A DNA stretch of 64,000 bases from Liopterus haemorrhoidalis (GCA_963971575.1 OZ020611.1:208176743-208240742); one strand, 5' to 3'. Shown: positions 32,117 through 46,000, counted from the first letter of the stretch. Translations and numbers: made by a program. The notes: generated by a model not told the origin, from the sequence alone.

Positions 32117-33056
32117 AACGAATATTCACCGACGGGTTACATCACTATCATGAAACCGGTGCTCCACATCCCTGCTACAGCAAGTAATTTCACTGCAGAA
32201 GCATATAGCCTGCTAAAAGCCACCGAATACATGAGCTACAAGGAAGACAGAAATTATGTTATATATATTGACTCACGCAGTATACTCGACGCAGTTAAAG
32301 TACTGTATTCAAGGGACACACTGATCCAGAAGATACAGGAAAGCTTCCATAACGTGGCCCTTCAGGGGTAAAAGGTAACCTTGGTGTGGGTTCCCTCACA
32401 TGTGAGAATAAGAGGGAATGAACAGGCAGACAAAAGAGGCAGCAAACCTTCCAATAACACCGATATCCGAACATACCAGCGACATCAAATCCAACTTATG
32501 CCAAAACATAAAAGAATACTGGAAATGACAATGACACAGTCTAACGAACAAGAAAACTTCGCCATATAAAAGAAAACACCAAACCCTTGGCTCCAGTAGG
32601 CAACAGACAAGAACAGAGAGTGTTCTTACAAGACTCAGAATTGGCCAAACATTCATTACACACCAACATCTAATGAAAAGAAAAGAGGTGGAAAACTGTG
32701 ATAACTGCAATAAAACTGTTACCGTAGAACATATAATCCTGGAGTGCTAACTATATGAAGAACTCAGACGGAAGTACCAAATACCAGACAACCTGAAAGA
32801 AGCGCTAAGCCCAGAAAATTAAAACATTTTATTAGACTACCTCAAAGAAGCAGATCTGTTCCGTAAAATCTAAATCCCAAATGTTCTAATATTTCTAAAT
32901 CATCTATTTTAAATGTTTTATCATAAAATTGTAAATATGCTTCATTGTAAATTAATGCCAACATTCATTCTTGTAAATCAATGTAAATTATTGTAAATGT
33001 ACCGGGGTGCTAATAACACAGCAGTTGAAGCGCCCCCAAAATATATCTTTAAAAAA
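32117..33056 (+). pseudogene. I-type LINE 3' end with RNase H
   Basis: Begins KRIFTDGLHHYHETG (RNase H first Asp), then FTAEAYSLLKATEYM (Glu), IYIDSRSILDAV (Asp), a TAA at 32369-32371, and VTLVWVPSHVRIRGNEQADK (last active-site region). Further on in broken frames it reads NCDNCNKTVTVEHIILEC, the Cys-rich motif near the end of I/R1-type LINE proteins, then LLDYLKEADLFRK. The 3' UTR ends in a run of A at 33050-33059. AATCCTA before the start and after the A-run suggests a target duplication, placing the insertion at the right end of the family-B-like repeat. Confidence 0.75.
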
Positions 33057-33059
33057 AAA

Positions 33060-33780
33060 ATCCTAGAACTCCAAAAATCTGCGTTTCTGTTCAATCCCCC
33101 CTGAGAACAAATTTTTAAAAGACGCTTAAAGATGTCCAGCTCTGAAGTCCATTGTGAAATCGTTAAAATTATTTTTAGCAATTTGGAAGAAAAAAATAAC
33201 TAGAACGTTATCTGCTGGATTCATCAATTTGTTATTAACTACGAGATTGAGTCGCAAAAAATCACACATGTAGTCATCTAAAAATCTCTAATGATCATAT
33301 ATTTCACCATTTCCGTTCCATTCGGAGGTGAAAAGTAATCACATACGTCTTTTATTTCCTTCCTCGCATCACAGAGCGTCAATACAATCATACTGAGCCA
33401 TTTATATCTGATAGTATTCGTTCAGCTAACGTTAACGTACCACCGTGTCGCAATAACAGAACGCTACCGTATAGTCGCCATTTTATAATACGATTTTTCG
33501 CCAATAGACAAACGCAGTTTGGAATAAGATTTTCATTGAATAGAGAATTTTAAAGTAGATAAAGTCAATGAAATATATGTTTGTGATGCATATTTCTTAT
33601 TGAGAAAGTGCAACACGTATTTCCATGAATCGGAAATTCGAATTTATTTGAAAATTTAAATAAATATTTTATTTTAAATAAAAATTTGATAACTTGCGAA
33701 TTCGAATTGCCCACTTCAAGCATGGCAAAGTTTATATAAAATCCGTCGCGGACCAGAGAATAAATTGATAAGATATAGAA
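33060..33780. other. Unique AT-rich flank of the satellite array
   Basis: No gene recognised. This is the only non-satellite DNA joined directly to a copy of the hAT-like cassette, which starts at 33781. Confidence 0.5.
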
Positions 33781-34811
33781 CAGTGTTTCTCAATCGGTAT
33801 TTCGCGAACGACTGGTGGTCCTTATCAAAATTTTAGTGGTTCGCGAAAGCCATATAAATGATTATTTTTGAGATTTTTTTTATGATTTTTTCTTCATTTT
33901 CTGGGATTTTTTTTTCATTTTTCAGTGATTTTTTGGGTTTTTTATGACCAAAAAACCCTTATACCGTCATTTTGTCGTCTGTCTGTCTGTCTGTCTGTCT
34001 GTTCGGTAAAAATTGTAGCCAAACGGCTAAACCTTGAGAGTTGAAATTTTGCATGCTTATACAACTCTTCGACCCGCACATAGAAAAAATACTCCAGAGA
34101 AGAAAATCTTCCAACATTAGATGATTTTGTTAAAAAAATTATAGTGTACTACAAAGTTTCTTTATTAGTTCTGCAATTTAATTTTAATAATAAAACAAAA
34201 GAAGCTTTTAACGTTGAATTTTTCTCTCACATGTGCGAGAAAATCGTTTAATGTTGTGTAAATAATTGTTAATATAATTAAAACCTCTTGTTATTTCATG
34301 TGGGTGTTCCGTATGTGTGTTAGTTTGCAAACATTTGACAGTTTTCTTGTGTAAAATAAATTATAAGTTCTCCTTCTGTAAAATTTCTTGAGAAATTTGT
34401 AAATATTAAGTATTCAAATAAATGTTTTAAGTTCAAAGTATAATATTTTATTTTCTCTGTGAATATAACCTGGCCCCGACATTATAACCTCTGAAAATTC
34501 TGCTTTATAAACAGCAAATTTTATTATAAAATGAATTCACATATATTTATACACTTTTTTAATATTCAGTTATAATTCAAATATACTGTATACAGCAAGA
34601 AAACGTAAATTTGACCAAAAATTGTTTATAAACCAATACTGTTTAAATACGTTGACAGATGACTATCCTTTTTCGTGTCAAAAGTTCAGAAGGCGATAGT
34701 GGCGCCGTTTCGGTAATTATAGTCGCGAATAGTACATTTATTTGTTGTGGTCCGCGGTAGAAAATTAAATATTTTACTGATCCGTGGTACGTTTTCGGTT
34801 GAGAGACGCTG
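33781..34811 (+). mobile_element. hAT-like element, cassette copy 1 (founder candidate)
   Basis: 1,031 bp; ends CAGTGTTTCTCAATCG and, inverted, CAGCGTCTCTCAACCG. Target duplications ATATAGAA (33773-33780) and ATATAGAG (34812-34819). Inside, 33935-34085 is the end of family B in reverse (AAAAAACCCTTATACCGTCA, then GTCT repeats). No transposase remains. It abuts the LINE fragment at 34820. Confidence 0.7.
33974..34002 (+). repeat. (GTCT)n microsatellite in cassette
   Basis: Seven GTCT units, also present in cassette copies 2 and 3 (36472-36500 and, inverted, 40940-40968). Confidence 0.85.
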
Positions 34812-34819
34812 ATATAGAG

Positions 34820-35050
34820 TATCTGTTACTTCGAACTTGCTGATTTCTACTGATTTCTGGACTCAAGCTTTGGATGAATCTGAACCATTTGACGTTATTT
34901 GCTTGGATTTTGAGAAGGCTTTTGATAGAGTACCACTTCGAAGATTGTTACAGAAGTTAAAATATTATGGTAGAAGAGGGAAACTGCTCAAATGGATTGA
35001 AGTATTTTTAACGGACTTGTATTTCCAAGTAAAAGTAGCAAATAAATTTT
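34820..35050 (+). pseudogene. LINE reverse transcriptase fragment, cassette copy 1
   Basis: Reads LLISTDFWTQALDESEPFDV, ICLDFEKAFDRVPLRRLL (RT motif with the first catalytic Asp) and GKLLKWIEVFLTDLYFQVKV. This is the palm entry of CR1/jockey-type reverse transcriptase. It lacks everything before and after. The last residues before the stop (LIQISTNF) are already satellite sequence, so the fragment runs straight into the TTGATCAA array. An identical block occurs in four places. Confidence 0.8.
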
Positions 35051-36278
35051 TGATTCAAATTTCGACCAATTTTTGATCAATTTTGATGAATTTTGATCAA
35101 ATTTTGATCAATTTTGATCAATTTTGATCAATTTTGATCAAATTTTGACCAATTTTCGACCAAATTTTTACCTATTTTTGACCAATTTTCGACCATTTTT
35201 TCAAAAATTGATCAAAATTGATCAAAATAATCAAAATTGATCATAAATTGATCAAGCTTGATCAAAAATTTATCAAAAATTGGTCAAAAATTTATCATAA
35301 ATTGATCAAAATTGATCAAAAATTTATCAAAAATTTATCAAAAATTGGTCAAAAATTGGTCAAAATTTGATCAAAAATTGATCAAAAATTGGTCAAAAAT
35401 TGGTAAAAATTTTGTCAAAAATTGGTCAAAAATTGGTAAAAATTTGGTCAAACATTGATCAAAATTGATCCAAAATGGATCCAAAATTAATCAAAATTGA
35501 TCAAAAATTGGTCAAAAATTGGTCAAAATAATCAAAATTGATCATAAATTGATCAAGCTTGATCAAAAATTTATCAAAAATTTATCAAAAATTGGTCAAA
35601 AATTGGTCAAAATTTGATCAAAATTGATCAAAATAATCAAAATTGATCAAAATAATCAAAATTGATCATAAATTGATCAAGCTTGATCAAAAATTTATCA
35701 AAAATTGGTCGAAAATTGATCAATATTCATCAAAATTGATCAATTTTTGATTAATTTTGATCCAATTTTGATCAATTATTGATCAATTTTGATGAATTTT
35801 AATGAATTTTGATAAATTTTTGATCAAATTTTGATCAATTTTGATGAATTTTGATAAATTTTTGATCAAATCTTGATCAATTTTGATCAATTTTGATCAA
35901 ATCTTGACCAATTTTGATCAATTTTGATCAATATTGATGAATTTTGATCAATTTTGGGTCGATTTTGATCAATTTTTGATCAATTTTGATCAATTTTGAC
36001 CAATATTGACCAATTTTTCATCAATTTTTGATCAAATTTGATGAATTTTGATAAATTTTTGATCAATTTTGACCAATTATGACCAATGATAAATTTTTGA
36101 TCAAGCTTGATCAATTTATGATCAATTTTGATTATTTTGATCAATTTTGATTATTTTGATCAATTTTGATCAAATTTTGACCAATTTTTGACCAATTTTT
36201 GATAAATTTTTGATAAATTTTTGATCAAGCTTGATCAATTTATGATCAATTTTGATTATTTTGACCAATTTTATAGAA

Positions 36279-37309
36279 CAGTGTTTCTCAATCGGTATTT
36301 CGCGAACGACTGGTGGTCCTTATCAAAATTTTAGTGGTTCGCGAAAGCCATATAAATGATTATTTTTGAGATTTTTTTTATGATTTTTTCTTCATTTTCT
36401 GGGATTTTTTTTTCATTTTTCAGTGATTTTTTGGGTTTTTTATGACCAAAAAACCCTTATACCGTCATTTTGTCGTCTGTCTGTCTGTCTGTCTGTCTGT
36501 TCGGTAAAAATTGTAGCCAAACGGCTAAACCTTGAGAGTTGAAATTTTGCATGCTTATACAACTCTTCGACCCGCACATAGAAAAAATACTCCAGAGAAG
36601 AAAATCTTCCAACATTAGATGATTTTGTTAAAAAAATTATAGTGTACTACAAAGTTTCTTTATTAGTTCTGCAATTTAATTTTAATAATAAAACAAAAGA
36701 AGCTTTTAACGTTGAATTTTTCTCTCACATGTGCGAGAAAATCGTTTAATGTTGTGTAAATAATTGTTAATATAATTAAAACCTCTTGTTATTTCATGTG
36801 GGTGTTCCGTATGTGTGTTAGTTTGCAAACATTTGACAGTTTTCTTGTGTAAAATAAATTATAAGTTCTCCTTCTGTAAAATTTCTTGAGAAATTTGTAA
36901 ATATTAAGTATTCAAATAAATGTTTTAAGTTCAAAGTATAATATTTTATTTTCTCTGTGAATATAACCTGGCCCCGACATTATAACCTCTGAAAATTCTG
37001 CTTTATAAACAGCAAATTTTATTATAAAATGAATTCACATATATTTATACACTTTTTTAATATTCAGTTATAATTCAAATATACTGTATACAGCAAGAAA
37101 ACGTAAATTTGACCAAAAATTGTTTATAAACCAATACTGTTTAAATACGTTGACAGATGACTATCCTTTTTCGTGTCAAAAGTTCAGAAGGCGATAGTGG
37201 CGCCGTTTCGGTAATTATAGTCGCGAATAGTACATTTATTTGTTGTGGTCCGCGGTAGAAAATTAAATATTTTACTGATCCGTGGTACGTTTTCGGTTGA
37301 GAGACGCTG
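36279..37309 (+). mobile_element. hAT-like element, cassette copy 2
   Basis: Appears identical to copy 1 by eye, 2,498 bp downstream. On its left the satellite joins at AATTT|TATAGAACAGTG, so only 'TATAGAA' of the original flank was carried along. Confidence 0.75.
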
Positions 37310-37317
37310 ATATAGAG

Positions 37318-37548
37318 TATCTGTTACTTCGAACTTGCTGATTTCTACTGATTTCTGGACTCAAGCTTTGGATGAATCTGAACCATTTGACGTTATTTGC
37401 TTGGATTTTGAGAAGGCTTTTGATAGAGTACCACTTCGAAGATTGTTACAGAAGTTAAAATATTATGGTAGAAGAGGGAAACTGCTCAAATGGATTGAAG
37501 TATTTTTAACGGACTTGTATTTCCAAGTAAAAGTAGCAAATAAATTTT
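37318..37548 (+). pseudogene. LINE reverse transcriptase fragment, cassette copy 2
   Basis: Same 79-codon open stretch as at 34837-35076 (here 37335-37574), with the LDFEKAFDRVP motif unchanged. It is a by-product of amplification with the satellite and not an independent insertion. Confidence 0.8.
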
Positions 37549-38700
37549 TGATTCAAATTTCGACCAATTTTTGATCAATTTTGATGAATTTTGATCAAAT
37601 TTTGATCAATTTTGATCAATTTTGATCAATTTTGATCAAATTTTGACCAATTTTCGACCAAATTTTTACCTATTTTTGACCAATTTTCGACCATTTTTTC
37701 AAAAATTGATCAAAATTGATCAAAATAATCAAAATTGATCATAAATTGATCAAGCTTGATCAAAAATTTATCAAAAATTGGTCAAAAATTTATCATAAAT
37801 TGATCAAAATTGATCAAAAATTTATCAAAAATTTATCAAAAATTGGTCAAAAATTGGTCAAAATTTGATCAAAAATTGATCAAAAATTGGTCAAAAATTG
37901 GTAAAAAATTTGTCAAAAATTGGTCAAAAATTGGTAAAAATTTGGTCAAACATTGATCAAAATTGATCCAAAATGGATCCAAAATTAATCAAAATTGATC
38001 AAAAATTGGTCAAAAATTGGTCAAAATAATCAAAATTGATCATAAATTGATCAAGCTTGATCAAAAATTTATCAAAAATTTATCAAAAATTGGTCAAAAA
38101 TTGGTCAAAATTTGATCAAAATTGATCAAAATAATCAAAATTGATCATAAATTGATCAAGCTTGATCAAAAATTTATCAAAAATTGGTCGAAAATTGATC
38201 AATATTCATCAAAATTGATCAATTTTTGATTAATTTTGATCCAATTTTGATCAATTATTGATCAATTTTGATGAATTTTAATGAATTTTGATAAATTTTT
38301 GATCAAATTTTGATCAATTTTGATGAATTTTGATAAATTTTTGATCAAATCTTGATCAATTTTGATCAATTTTGATCAAATCTTGACCAATTTTGATCAA
38401 TTTTGATCAATATTGATGAATTTTGATCAATTTTGGGTCGATTTTGATCAATTTTTGATCAATTTTGATCAATTTTGACCAATATTGACCAATTTTTCAT
38501 CAATTTTTGATCAAATTTGATGAATTTTGATAAATTTTTGATCAATTTTGACCAATTATAACCAATTTTGAGCAAATTTTGATGAATTTTTGAAAAAATT
38601 GGTCAAATTGATCAAAATTTTATCAAAATTCATCAAAATTCATTAAATTTGATCAAAAATTGATCGAAATCGACCAAAATTGATCAAAATTCATCAAAAT

Positions 38701-38739
38701 TGATCAAAAATTGATCAAAAATTGATCAAAAATGGATCA
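38701..38739. other. Spacer at the centre of the large palindrome
   Basis: 39 bp of ordinary satellite (three TTGATCAAAAA-type units and TGGATCA). Position x on the left equals the complement of 77440-x on the right for about 4.3 kb each way. Confidence 0.8.
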
Positions 38740-39891
38740 ATTTTGATGAATTTTGATCAATTTTGGTCGATTTCGATCAATTTTTGATCAAATTTAATGA
38801 ATTTTGATGAATTTTGATAAAATTTTGATCAATTTGACCAATTTTTTCAAAAATTCATCAAAATTTGCTCAAAATTGGTTATAATTGGTCAAAATTGATC
38901 AAAAATTTATCAAAATTCATCAAATTTGATCAAAAATTGATGAAAAATTGGTCAATATTGGTCAAAATTGATCAAAATTGATCAAAAATTGATCAAAATC
39001 GACCCAAAATTGATCAAAATTCATCAATATTGATCAAAATTGATCAAAATTGGTCAAGATTTGATCAAAATTGATCAAAATTGATCAAGATTTGATCAAA
39101 AATTTATCAAAATTCATCAAAATTGATCAAAATTTGATCAAAAATTTATCAAAATTCATTAAAATTCATCAAAATTGATCAATAATTGATCAAAATTGGA
39201 TCAAAATTAATCAAAAATTGATCAATTTTGATGAATATTGATCAATTTTCGACCAATTTTTGATAAATTTTTGATCAAGCTTGATCAATTTATGATCAAT
39301 TTTGATTATTTTGATCAATTTTGATCAAATTTTGACCAATTTTTGACCAATTTTTGATAAATTTTTGATAAATTTTTGATCAAGCTTGATCAATTTATGA
39401 TCAATTTTGATTATTTTGACCAATTTTTGACCAATTTTTGATCAATTTTGATTAATTTTGGATCCATTTTGGATCAATTTTGATCAATGTTTGACCAAAT
39501 TTTTACCAATTTTTGACCAATTTTTGACAAATTTTTTACCAATTTTTGACCAATTTTTGATCAATTTTTGATCAAATTTTGACCAATTTTTGACCAATTT
39601 TTGATAAATTTTTGATAAATTTTTGATCAATTTTGATCAATTTATGATAAATTTTTGACCAATTTTTGATAAATTTTTGATCAAGCTTGATCAATTTATG
39701 ATCAATTTTGATTATTTTGATCAATTTTGATCAATTTTTGAAAAAATGGTCGAAAATTGGTCAAAAATAGGTAAAAATTTGGTCGAAAATTGGTCAAAAT
39801 TTGATCAAAATTGATCAAAATTGATCAAAATTGATCAAAATTTGATCAAAATTCATCAAAATTGATCAAAAATTGGTCGAAATTTGAATCA

Positions 39892-40122
39892 AAAATTTAT
39901 TTGCTACTTTTACTTGGAAATACAAGTCCGTTAAAAATACTTCAATCCATTTGAGCAGTTTCCCTCTTCTACCATAATATTTTAACTTCTGTAACAATCT
40001 TCGAAGTGGTACTCTATCAAAAGCCTTCTCAAAATCCAAGCAAATAACGTCAAATGGTTCAGATTCATCCAAAGCTTGAGTCCAGAAATCAGTAGAAATC
40101 AGCAAGTTCGAAGTAACAGATA
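39892..40122 (-). pseudogene. LINE reverse transcriptase fragment, cassette copy 3 (inverted)
   Basis: Mirror image of copy 2: the open stretch 39866-40105 on the minus strand is the same 79 codons. Motif LDFEKAFDRVP unchanged. Confidence 0.8.
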
Positions 40123-40130
40123 CTCTATAT

Positions 40131-41161
40131 CAGCGTCTCTCAACCGAAAACGTACCACGGATCAGTAAAATATTTAATTTTCTACCGCGGACCACAACAA
40201 ATAAATGTACTATTCGCGACTATAATTACCGAAACGGCGCCACTATCGCCTTCTGAACTTTTGACACGAAAAAGGATAGTCATCTGTCAACGTATTTAAA
40301 CAGTATTGGTTTATAAACAATTTTTGGTCAAATTTACGTTTTCTTGCTGTATACAGTATATTTGAATTATAACTGAATATTAAAAAAGTGTATAAATATA
40401 TGTGAATTCATTTTATAATAAAATTTGCTGTTTATAAAGCAGAATTTTCAGAGGTTATAATGTCGGGGCCAGGTTATATTCACAGAGAAAATAAAATATT
40501 ATACTTTGAACTTAAAACATTTATTTGAATACTTAATATTTACAAATTTCTCAAGAAATTTTACAGAAGGAGAACTTATAATTTATTTTACACAAGAAAA
40601 CTGTCAAATGTTTGCAAACTAACACACATACGGAACACCCACATGAAATAACAAGAGGTTTTAATTATATTAACAATTATTTACACAACATTAAACGATT
40701 TTCTCGCACATGTGAGAGAAAAATTCAACGTTAAAAGCTTCTTTTGTTTTATTATTAAAATTAAATTGCAGAACTAATAAAGAAACTTTGTAGTACACTA
40801 TAATTTTTTTAACAAAATCATCTAATGTTGGAAGATTTTCTTCTCTGGAGTATTTTTTCTATGTGCGGGTCGAAGAGTTGTATAAGCATGCAAAATTTCA
40901 ACTCTCAAGGTTTAGCCGTTTGGCTACAATTTTTACCGAACAGACAGACAGACAGACAGACAGACGACAAAATGACGGTATAAGGGTTTTTTGGTCATAA
41001 AAAACCCAAAAAATCACTGAAAAATGAAAAAAAAATCCCAGAAAATGAAGAAAAAATCATAAAAAAAATCTCAAAAATAATCATTTATATGGCTTTCGCG
41101 AACCACTAAAATTTTGATAAGGACCACCAGTCGTTCGCGAAATACCGATTGAGAAACACTG
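40131..41161 (-). mobile_element. hAT-like element, cassette copy 3 (inverted)
   Basis: Full-length inverted copy, mirror of 36279-37309 about position 38720. It has the same satellite junction (TATAGAA next to AATTT) on its outer side. Confidence 0.75.
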
Positions 41162-42389
41162 TTCTATAAAATTGGTCAAAATAATCAAAATTGATCATAA
41201 ATTGATCAAGCTTGATCAAAAATTTATCAAAAATTTATCAAAAATTGGTCAAAAATTGGTCAAAATTTGATCAAAATTGATCAAAATAATCAAAATTGAT
41301 CAAAATAATCAAAATTGATCATAAATTGATCAAGCTTGATCAAAAATTTATCATTGGTCATAATTGGTCAAAATTGATCAAAAATTTATCAAAATTCATC
41401 AAATTTGATCAAAAATTGATGAAAAATTGGTCAATATTGGTCAAAATTGATCAAAATTGATCAAAAATTGATCAAAATCGACCCAAAATTGATCAAAATT
41501 CATCAATATTGATCAAAATTGATCAAAATTGGTCAAGATTTGATCAAAATTGATCAAAATTGATCAAGATTTGATCAAAAATTTATCAAAATTCATCAAA
41601 ATTGATCAAAATTTGATCAAAAATTTATCAAAATTCATTAAAATTCATCAAAATTGATCAATAATTGATCAAAATTGGATCAAAATTAATCAAAAATTGA
41701 TCAATTTTGATGAATATTGATCAATTTTCGACCAATTTTTGATAAATTTTTGATCAAGCTTGATCAATTTATGATCAATTTTGATTATTTTGATCAATTT
41801 TGATTATTTTGATCAATTTTGATCAAATTTTGACCAATTTTTGACCAATTTTTGATAAATTTTTGATAAATTTTTGATCAAGCTTGATCAATTTATGATC
41901 AATTTTGATTATTTTGACCAATTTTTGACCAATTTTTGATCAATTTTGATTAATTTTGGATCCATTTTGGATCAATTTTGATCAATGTTTGACCAAATTT
42001 TTACCAATTTTTGACCAATTTTTGACAAAATTTTTACCAATTTTTGACCAATTTTTGATCAATTTTTGATCAAATTTTGACCAATTTTTGACCAATTTTT
42101 GATAAATTTTTGATAAATTTTTGATCAATTTTGATCAATTTATGATAAATTTTTGACCAATTTTTGATAAATTTTTGATCAAGCTTGATCAATTTATGAT
42201 CAATTTTGATTATTTTGATCAATTTTGATCAATTTTTGAAAAAATGGTCGAAAATTGGTCAAAAATAGGTAAAAATTTGGTCGAAAATTGGTCAAAATTT
42301 GATCAAAATTGATCAAAATTGATCAAAATTGATCAAAATTTGATCAAAATTCATCAAAATTGATCAAAAATTGGTCGAAATTTGAATCA

Positions 42390-42620
42390 AAAATTTATTT
42401 GCTACTTTTACTTGGAAATACAAGTCCGTTAAAAATACTTCAATCCATTTGAGCAGTTTCCCTCTTCTACCATAATATTTTAACTTCTGTAACAATCTTC
42501 GAAGTGGTACTCTATCAAAAGCCTTCTCAAAATCCAAGCAAATAACGTCAAATGGTTCAGATTCATCCAAAGCTTGAGTCCAGAAATCAGTAGAAATCAG
42601 CAAGTTCGAAGTAACAGATA
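42390..42620 (-). pseudogene. LINE reverse transcriptase fragment, cassette copy 4 (inverted)
   Basis: Mirror of copy 1; open stretch 42364-42603 on the minus strand, the same 79 codons. Confidence 0.8.
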
Positions 42621-42628
42621 CTCTATAT

Positions 42629-43056
42629 CAGCGTCTCTCAACCGAAAACGTACCACGGATCAGTAAAATATTTAATTTTCTACCGCGGACCACAACAAAT
42701 AAATGTACTATTCGCGACTATAATTACCGAAACGGCGCCACTATCGCCTTCTGAACTTTTGACACGAAAAAGGATAGTCATCTGTCAACGTATTTAAACA
42801 GTATTGGTTTATAAACAATTTTTGGTCAAATTTACGTTTTCTTGCTGTATACAGTATATTTGAATTATAACTGAATATTAAAAAAGTGTATAAATATATG
42901 TGAATTCATTTTATAATAAAATTTGCTGTTTATAAAGCAGAATTTTCAGAGGTTATAATGTCGGGGCCAGGTTATATTCACAGAGAAAATAAAATATTAT
43001 ACTTTGAACTTAAAACATTTATTTGAATACTTAATATTTACAAATTTCTCAAGAAA
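42629..43056 (-). mobile_element. hAT-like element, cassette copy 4, truncated
   Basis: Mirror of the right part of copy 1, broken at CAAATTTCTCAAGAAA, where satellite (AAATGGATCAATTTTGACC) takes over. The missing left 603 bp include the GTCT repeat and the outer TIR. This break defines the right end of the palindrome. Confidence 0.75.
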
Positions 43057-46000
43057 AAATGGATCAATTTTGACCAAATTTGACCAATTTTGACCAAATT
43101 TGACCAATTTTGATCAAAATTGATCAAAATTGATTAAAATTGATCAAAAATTGTTCAAAATTGATCAAAATTTGATCAAAATTTGATCAAAATTGGTCAT
43201 TTTTGATCAATTTTAATCAATATTGATCAATTTTTGATCATATTTGATCAATTTTGACCAATTTTGATCAATTTTTGATCAAATTTGATGAATTTCGATA
43301 AATTTTTGATCAATTTTGACCAATTATGACCAGCTTTGATCAAATTTTAATCAATTTTGATGAATTTTGATCATTTTTGATCAAATCTTGATCAATTTCG
43401 ATGAATTTTGATCATTTTTGATCAATTTTTGATCAAAATTGATCAAAAATGGATCAATTTTGACCAAAATTGACCAATTTTGATCAAAATTGATCAAAAA
43501 TTGATCAAAATCGACCAAAATTGACCAATTTTGATCAAAATTGATCAAAATTGATCAAGATTTGATCAAAAATGATCAAGATTTGATCAAAAATGATCAA
43601 AATTCATCAAAATTGATCAAAATTTGATCAAAGCTGGTCATAATTGGTCAAAATTGATCAAAAATTTATCAAAATTCATCGAATTTGATCAAAAATTGAT
43701 CAAAATTGGTCAAAATTGATCAAAATTGATCAAAAATTGATCAATATTGATTAAAATTGATCAAAAATGACCAATTTTGATCAAATTTTGATCAAATTTT
43801 GATCAATTTTGAACAATTTTTGATCAATTTTAATCAATTTTGATCAATTTTGATCAAAATTGGTCAAATTTGGTCAAATTTGGTCAAAATTGATCCATTT
43901 TTGATCAATTATTGATCAATTTTTGATCAATTTTGATGAATTTTGATCAATTTTGGTCGATTTCGATCAATTTTTGATCAAATTTAATGAATTTTGATGA
44001 ATTTTGATAAAATTTTGATCAATTTGACCAATTTTTTCAAAAATTCATCAAAATTTGATCAAAATTGGTTATAATTGGTCAAAATTGATCAAAATTGATC
44101 AAGATTTGATCAAAAATTTATCAAAATTCATCAAAATTGATCAAAATTTGATCAAAAATTTATCAAAATTCATTAAAATTCATCAAAAATGGATCAATTT
44201 TGACCAAAATTGACCAATTTTGATCAAAATTGATCAAAATCGACCCAAAATTGATCAATTTTTGATCAATTTTGATCAAAATTGGTCAATTTTGGTCAAA
44301 ATTGATCAAAATTGATCAAGATTTGATCAAAAATTTATCAAAATTCATCAAAATTGATCAAAATTTGATCAAAAATTTATCAAAATTCATTAAAATTCAT
44401 CAAAAATGGATCAATTTTGACCAAAATTGACCAATTTTGATCAAAATTGATCAAAAATTGATCAATTTTGGGTCGATTTTGATCAATTTTGATCAAAATT
44501 GGTCAATTTTGGTCAAAATTGATCCATTTTTGATGAATTTTAATGAATTTTGATAAATTTTTGATCAAATTTTGATCAATTTTGATGAATTTTGATAAAT
44601 TTTTGATCAAATCTTGATCAATTTTGATCAATTTTGATCAAATCTTGACCAATTTTGATCAATTTTGATCAATATTGATGAATTTTGATCAATTTTGGGT
44701 CGATTTTGATCAATTTTTGATCAATTTTGATCAATTTTGACCAATATTGACCAATTTTTCATCAATTTTTGATCAAATTTGATGAATTTTGATAAATTTT
44801 TGATCAATTTTGACCAATTATAACCAATTTTGATCAAATTTTGATGAATTTTTGAAAAAATTGGTCAAATTGATCAAAATTTTATCAAAATTCATCAAAA
44901 TTCATTAAATTTGATCAAAAATTGATCGAAATCGACCAAAATTGATCAAAATTCATCAAAATTGATCAAAAATTGATCAATAATTGATCAAAAATGGATC
45001 AATTTTGACCAAATTTGACCAAATTTGACCAATTTTGATCAAAATTGATCAAAATTGATTAAAATTGATCAAAAATTGTTCAAAATTGATCAAAATTTGA
45101 TCAAAATTTGATCAAAATTTGATCAAAATTGGTCATTTTTGATCAATTTTAATCAATATTGATCAATTTTTGATCAATTTTGATCAATTTTGACCAATTT
45201 TGATCAATTTTTGATCAAATTCGATGAATTTTGATAAATTTTTGATCAATTTTGACCAATTATGACCAGCTTTGATCAAATTTTGATCAATTTTGATGAA
45301 TTTTGATCATTTTTGATCAAATCTTGATCATTTTTGATCAAATCTTGATCAATTTTGATCAATTTTGATCAAATTTTGATAAATTTTGATCAATTTTGAC
45401 CAATATTGACCAATTTTTGATCAAATTTGATGAATTTTGAACAATTTTTGATCAATTTGAATCAATTTTGATCAATTTTGGTCGATTTTGATCAATTTTG
45501 ATCGAAATTGATCAAGATTTGATCAAAAATGATCAAAATTCATCAAAATTGATTAAAATTTGATCAAAGCTGGTCATAATTGGTCAAAATTGATCAAAAA
45601 TTTATCGAAATTCATCAAATTTGATCAAAAATTGATCAAAATTGGTCAAAATTGATCAAATATGATCAAAAATTGATCAATATTGATTAAAATTGATCAA
45701 AAATGACCAATTTTGATCAAATTTTGATCAAATTTTGATCAATTTTGAACAATTTTTGATCAATTTTAATCAATTTTGATCAATTTTGATCAAAATTGGT
45801 CAAATTTGGTCAAAATTGGTCAAATTTGGTCAAAATTGGTCAAATTTGGTCAAAATTGATCCATTTTTGATCAATTTTTGATCAATTTTTGATCAATTTT
45901 GATGAATTTTGATCAATTTTGGTCGATTTCGATCAATTTTTGATCAAATTTAATGAATTTTGATGAATTTTGATAAAATTTTGATCAATTTGACCAATTT

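Larger units (their letters stand above)
30436..32117 (+). mobile_element. Diverged family-B-like repeat hosting a mariner
   Basis: Left end ATTGATGTGCAATATAAATT, then TTACGCATTGCAGGATTTCG and TAGCTAT; right end ATGTCTACAAAATCCTAAA at 32100-32117. AGGATTTYGTAG and CTACAAAATCCT are inverted complements, the same pattern as in family B. A motif GATTTGTTTTCTTA...CAATTTTTG...AAGTCAATAA recurs three times (30505-30565, 30627-30697, 32008-32074). A complete mariner element lies inside. Confidence 0.5.
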
